Part shown: positions 58,986 through 64,000 of the stretch, in pieces
Layout: each line of letters starts with the position of its first letter
Position numbering within the stretch: the first letter of the stretch is position 1
NCBI GenBank assembly: GCA_021464245.1
Contig: JADCRB010000001.1
Location: forward strand, 62,001-126,000
Source of the DNA: Carallia brachiata
Taxonomy: Eukaryota; Streptophyta; Magnoliopsida; Malpighiales; Rhizophoraceae
DNA: 64,000 bases
Direction: 5' to 3'
Position numbers and translations under genes: made by a program
The notes under the pieces: generated by a model
Seen by the model: only the letters and a program-made list of their open reading frames with translations
Told to the model about the DNA's origin: nothing
Databases searched by the model: none

Positions 58986-61535
58986 GAAAGTGCCCATACA
59001 AAGTATTTTTCATTTTCCCAAGTACTTGTCCAAATTTTGTTATTTTTTCTTCTAGTTTGGATCGAGCTGGCCCATATGCGTGGTTCTTTTGTCTCATGGC
59101 TAGTTCTTGCATAAAAAAAGTCATGTTTCGAGGAAGCAGGCCTCCCAACTGACTACTTGTTTCAATTATACGTGAAGCTATTGTTGGGGGTCAACTTTCC
59201 CAACAGCTATAATGTATACCCCATGATAAAAATTGAAGATTTATGTATGTACAAGATGTTATCGATGGAAGAAAATTTTTACCCTCTTAAGAGACACTCG
59301 AGTGCTTTAGAAATTAGGTTTTTATTTTTAAGATCTTGGATTCTAATGTGTGACTTATGTGGATGAAGAGAGTTAACTCTTATGTAACATACACGTCAAA
59401 TGCACCTCAAGTACTGGACAAAAAAAAATTGCAAAAAGAAAATTTTATGTGCACTCTATAGATGGCAGTTTTCTAATGCCCATTATTGATGGCAATTCTT
59501 TAATGTGCATCATGGGTATGGTATAATTTTTGTTCTTTGCTCAAATGAAATCATGAATTCCATTTTTAGTTAGACAAATTTTGAATTGACCGTCGAAGAA
59601 GTTTATAATTTGTAGAATTATTTAATTTGTTTGAATCACTTTTTTTTTTATAAATATAATTTACTCATAATTTTATACTATAAAATAAATAGAATCTATT
59701 TAAAATAAAAAGAATTGTATAATAAATTTAATTTTTAAAATTAAAAATGGATTATACTTACCAAATGAAAGTGAGTAAACAAGTAAGCACCATTAAAAGC
59801 CACGTTTGGTAGGTAACTTGCTTAAAATGTACCTTTCAAGTGAAAAACGTGATTTTTTTTAATTTAAGGATGGTACTATGTCTACATCTAAATAATTACA
59901 TCTGGACAATTATTTATGTGAATAAATAAAAGCTTCTTTTTTAAGTGTGGTACTACGTCTACATTTAGATAGTTATATATATATATATATATATATATTT
60001 TATTTTATTTTATTTTTTTTTGTGTTTTGGATGTACATGGTTTGTTCAATATGAAGGTGACAAAATAATTCAATTAAATACGTGTGATCGTTTTGGACTT
60101 CAAAGATGGGATTAATGCATGGCGGCATAATCTCGCAGTGAAGCCTGCAAGCGCCAACATGCATACAACTTTACATGTAAAATGGGTTGAACGAAGGCAC
60201 GGATTGATGGATTCCCCGATTTCTCAATCTGGTCCTTGGATTTTTTATGACCCATATGGGGCCAATTAGGGCACATATTGATAGTTTGGCCCAACAGGAT
60301 ACTAATCAGGCACAAATAAGAGATTCTGCTGAAGGACAAGACGACCCATAGTTTCTAAGTTGATATGGAGCTCAGTATCCAAATATTTGATTATGACACG
60401 ACATAACATGAAATTAGTACTGAAATCGTTTTTATGATTGAAAGTTTTGAATTCCACAACACAACCTATTTTACACGTTTACATACAATTCATGCATATC
60501 CATTTTCAGAAATGGCCCTTTGATGTAAGCTTCAGTCAACAGTTAGGTAAGCACAATTTGACTTTTATGATTAATTGGTTGGTTTGATAATCAATCATAT
60601 TATAGGCTAAACATTGACGACAGCCGAGAGCCGGAGAGAGAGAGGGATTAAAAAAAACATAAAATACTTATTTGATAGAAGCTATCGTACTTGATTTGAG
60701 TTGGCGACTTGTGTGTATCGCCTATCATTTTGGGCAGATACATATGTCCATTCTACTCCTACCTTACATATGTTTTATGGGCATCATTACGTGTACATGC
60801 AATCTGCAATCCGCAAAAGATACGTAATTAATTCAACAATTTTTTTTTAAATTTAATATATTTTTCATGATTTAACGATCTAGTTTATTATGTGTCAACT
60901 TTATGTTTACTATTAGATATTTACATAGTTTTTCCCATATTTCATATGTATCAATTAGTTAATTATTAATGTGAAGTGATAACAAACCTATGATTAGGGA
61001 CACCCTTGCAATTGCAATAATTGTTTACATAGGCAGACAAGCTATCAAAACTCTCTTGTCAAGCTCTAGAGCGAAAAAGGAAAATAAATCAAAATTCCTT
61101 CTGAAGTGGTTTAATATCTTTGTTAATTTATCCATGGAAACAAAATGTTCTCTTAAATGAAACTTAATTTGTAGCGATTTAAAAGGTTGTTATGCTATTC
61201 CACCTTGACAGGGCATAAAGATGTGGCTACTGGTGAAAAGAATTCACCATGAATCCAATAGAATTGAATCTTATCATAATCAAGTAGGTATTTCTTTTAT
61301 TTAAAAGTGTAAGATTCCTAGAAGATTTTACAATTTTCCTCCATCCCACTAAAACGAATGAAATGAGCATCCATTGGTTAATTATTTTTACTTCTTACTG
61401 TTAAGGGAACACACATGTATTTAGTCCAGTCAAGGAAGAACGCATAAAGTAACGGACTTATAACCCAATCTCCATTTTTACTTGTTATTGTTAAAGGAAA
61501 CAAAATTAAAGATTTCAGATTGATAGCAGCCAAAA
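58986..61535. other. Downstream of the right BAHD gene, no supported gene
   Basis: 3' UTR and flank homologous to 28407-31090. Small frames (59157-59366, 60084-60269) are not convincing genes. Confidence 0.5.
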
Positions 61536-61768
61536 ATACGTCAATATATAGTAAAATTTTATAAGCATATAAAAAGTTATTTAGACAATATTTATATCAT
61601 AATAATTAGTGTATTTTTTGTAATTACTATAATAAAATATAGAACAGAAAAAAAAATATTATTAATTTTTTAATTTATATTTTTTCATTGTGATTACACA
61701 AAATATATTAATTATTACAGTATAAATAATACCTAAATATTTTTTTATATATTTATGTAATGAAGCTC
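61536..61768. other. AT-rich insertion specific to the right duplicated segment
   Basis: Homology to the left copy stops after ...AGCAGCCAAAAATACG near 61535 and resumes at TATGTTATAAA near 61770. The left copy is continuous across 31100-31125. The ~230 bp between are very AT-rich with no clear terminal repeats. Confidence 0.5.
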
Positions 61769-61809
61769 TATGTTATAAATGCTCATAAAGCAAGAACGTT
61801 TATAGTCAA

Positions 61810-62700
61810 AAGGAAAATAAATAAATAAATAAATAACAGAGAAGAGAGAGAGAGAGTTTGTGAGAGGGAGATACTTCACATTTGCTTCCACTTCGAACCT
61901 CACCCGAAAATAACACTGATTTAGCAAATATCTTTTCCTTTTCGATTCGTATGAGAAATGTTTTCTTGGGAGCTAAACATCATTGTTCATTAGTTCGTCG
62001 TTTCTTTTGGATTGATATAAGATTGGACTCTCAACCTTTTCTCAAAAACTTTACTTTTATAGTAAATTTGATTTTTTATTTTTTATAATATTTTCTAATT
62101 TTACACTTATTTTATAAGAGTACATTAGACTCTCTTTAAAATTGTAAGACTACTTGTTAGATAGGTTTTTAGTTTGTTTTGGTAACCATTATAATTGATA
62201 AATAAAATAAAATAAAATTATGGCCTCACCCACTTTTGCAATTCTATAAAGAAAAAAAATTAATGGCTCTAATTTTTTACTAAATGATTCGGTTATATTA
62301 CAATAACATCTATATTTTTTATAATAACAATTATATTTTTTATAATAAAAATTTACATTAATGTATGCTCATATAACAGTGCCACTGTAAAATTCTTTAT
62401 TAACCCATCAAACCTTCAAACTGTTCGTCTATAGTTTTCGTCTATAGTTTGTACTAGATTTGTAGTCTAGACTTTTAGAAAAAAAAATTGGTCCTTTCTA
62501 AACTCCAATCTCTCTAGCCGTTCAAACTCTAGCAGCAAGAATTGTGTTCTTGACTATTGCGCTCACGCTCCTTGCTTCATTTCCATATTAACGCCGGCAT
62601 CCCAATCTGGTGGATTGGGGTTCAAGGAGGAAGGGAATTCGCTAGGAAGGTGCAAATTTTTGTTCGACGGCCGTGATTAGTTCGTAGGGCGGAGCTCGCC
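61810..62700. other. Intergenic, no supported gene
   Basis: AT-rich, then a GC-richer patch at about 62500-62700. No recognisable coding sequence. Confidence 0.45.
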
Positions 62701-63153
62701 GATTCTTTTTTTTTTTTTTTTGATAAGTCAGGTGTGTATGTATATTATTCCAATCAAATCAAATCAATCGCAGCCACTTCAATGGACCAATAGCAGCAAA
62801 GGCAACCAAGGCAGCAGCACAAGGACTTAAATAATAGCAAATCCTGCAAATGAGAAAGAAGCATGCAGCAGCAACCGCCAAATCAAGCAATTGCAGCCAA
62901 AAGTAGTTGTAAAGCATGTTTATGTATTGAAATTATCAATGCTGTGCTGTGTTGTTATTTGTTTGACTTAAGGATCAAGTTTTGGAGCCATACATATAAG
63001 CAATGTAAGAAATTGAAAGGGATAAGAGAGGAGAATTTCTGCCATTCAAAGAGCAATTTGTTTGATAACTTTCGTTCATTCACTTCACCATAGCCAACAA
63101 CACAAATTAAACCTGAAAACCATAGAAGCATTTTAACGAACCAGGCACAATAG

Positions 63154-63166
63154 TGGTATCAGAGCC
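63154..63166 (+). other. Primer-binding site of the third copia-type element
   Basis: TGGTATCAGAGCC is the standard methionine-tRNA primer-binding sequence and fixes where the 5' LTR ends. Confidence 0.75.
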
Positions 63167-63344
63167 TTAGACCTTAAGGGGCCTGAATACATTTCATTAA
63201 CCTGCCATAAACCCAAAAAAAATAGAAAAAAAAAAAAAAAAAAACAACACAGATTCAATCCAACCATTTCTGCAACTACAAATTCAGCAACAGCAAATTC
63301 ATCTTCCTTAGTTCTTACATTGGGACCAAGTGCGTCCACAACCA

Positions 63345-64000
63345 ATATTTCATTTCCTACTTCAGCCATTTTCTTCCGAGAGAATTATGGTTATTAGACT
63401 GTGAAAATTGGAGCTTTTTTTGATGATTTATATAACTTGTGGCCAATAGTAGAAACAGGTATGCACCACTAGCTACAAGAACAGAATTATCAAATGAAGA
63501 GAATGCTCTCAACAGAGAAAGAGCAACAAAGAACATCAAAGCATTGATTGTTGGAATCTGTAAATCAGTTGAAATTGAATGGTAAAAGTCTTGGAGACCA
63601 AAGAGTTGTAGTGAAAGTTTTTAGGAGCTTAGGGGAGAGATTTGATGTTGTGGTGACAACTATAGAACAAATGAAAGATCTTTTAGATGTCAGACTTGCA
63701 TAATTACTAGGTGCATTGGAATCACATGAACAAAGGATTCTCAGTAGACAAGAGGAGCATGCTGAGGGAGCTTTCCTTGCGAAGTTTAAGCAGAAAGGGA
63801 CATTCTCTGAACCTAGTAGCAGCAAGTTGTCTTCAATTAGCAAACCCGAAGTTTCAACTACACTTGGTGGTAGTTTCGATGAAAGAAAGGGCAGCTTTCC
63901 TTCTTGTAGAATCTGCAAAAAGACGAACAATTTAGAACTAGATTGTTGGCGTAAAGATGAGGTCAGGATTACACTTATTTTAGTTTTAAATTTTTATAAA
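63345..64000 (+). pseudogene. Gag of the third copia-type element, degenerate and partial
   Basis: Plus-strand fragments read FFRENYGY, then a stop where Trp is expected, then TVKIGAFFDDLYNLWPIVE, the N-terminal copia gag motif. After a gap near 63560 come LNGKSLGDQRVVVK, FRSLGERFDVVVTTIEQMKD and LGALESHEQRIL (UBN2 capsid). A zinc knuckle follows near 63905-63950 (CRICKKTNNLELDCW), in which the expected His is Asn. The gene continues beyond the window. Confidence 0.7.

Larger units (their letters stand above)
56580..61806 (+). repeat. Segmental duplication, right copy (BAHD segment)
   Basis: Direct counterpart of 25633-31162. The left edge touches LINE sequence without a gap. It lacks the Harbinger-like MITE and the ~190-bp stretch found downstream of the left gene. 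It carries an extra ~230 bp at 61536-61768. An (AAAT)n run lies at about 57042-57062 and a (TA)n run near 59971-59998. Confidence 0.85.
62721..64000 (+). mobile_element. Third copia-type retrotransposon, 5' end, runs off the window
   Basis: A primer-binding site (TGGTATCAGAGCC, 63154-63166) follows a ~430-bp region (about 62721-63149) that should be the 5' LTR; its left edge, taken at TGATAAGTCAGG after a T run, is tentative. Gag-like sequence follows. This is a different family from copia 1 and 2, since neither LTR nor gag is closely similar. The 3' LTR lies outside the window. Confidence 0.65.

Overview
This window is plant nuclear DNA, most probably from a eudicot. The signs are AT-rich non-coding sequence, GT–AG introns, an intron-rich plant-type ARGONAUTE gene, two intronless BAHD acyltransferase genes, and plant retrotransposon families (Ty1/copia, Tekay-like Ty3/gypsy chromovirus, plant L1-type LINE, tRNA-derived SINEs, MITEs). 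The species cannot be named from the sequence alone.

Layout. (1) 1651-8708, minus strand: an AGO5-like ARGONAUTE gene, assembled here as 22 coding exons with an apparent one-base deletion in exon 7. (2) About 8.8-25.6 kb: intergenic DNA with microsatellites, a tRNA-like SINE (13.3 kb), a GC-richer island (15.0-15.5 kb), five tandem copies of a ~505-bp repeat (17.6-20.2 kb), a short poly-A retroposed fragment with a target-site duplication (23.3 kb) and a LINE endonuclease scrap (24.2 kb). (3) 25.6-31.2 kb and 56.6-61.8 kb: two copies of a ~5.3-kb segment, each with one intact BAHD acyltransferase gene of the amine hydroxycinnamoyltransferase type. The left copy alone carries a ~281-bp Harbinger-like MITE, and the right copy preserves the empty site. 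(4) 31.4-34.0 kb: a 542-bp hAT-type MITE and a second SINE, both with target-site duplications. (5) 34.4-56.6 kb: a nest of retrotransposons. One LINE is split into three pieces by two copia elements of one family in opposite orientations. The second copia is itself split by a Tekay-like gypsy element whose 5' LTR is reduced to about 20 bp by a deletion that also appears to have removed the copia integrase region. (6) 62.7 kb to the end: the start of a third copia-type element.

Only three host protein-coding genes are well supported: the AGO gene and the two BAHD genes. All retrotransposon coding regions are interrupted by stops, many of them explicable as C-to-T or G-to-A transitions. AGO proteins bind small RNAs, and BAHD enzymes of this type make phenolamides; nothing in the sequence links the two functions. 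I found no convincing unknown system. The most informative structure is the layered insertion history at 34-57 kb, set between the two duplicated BAHD segments.
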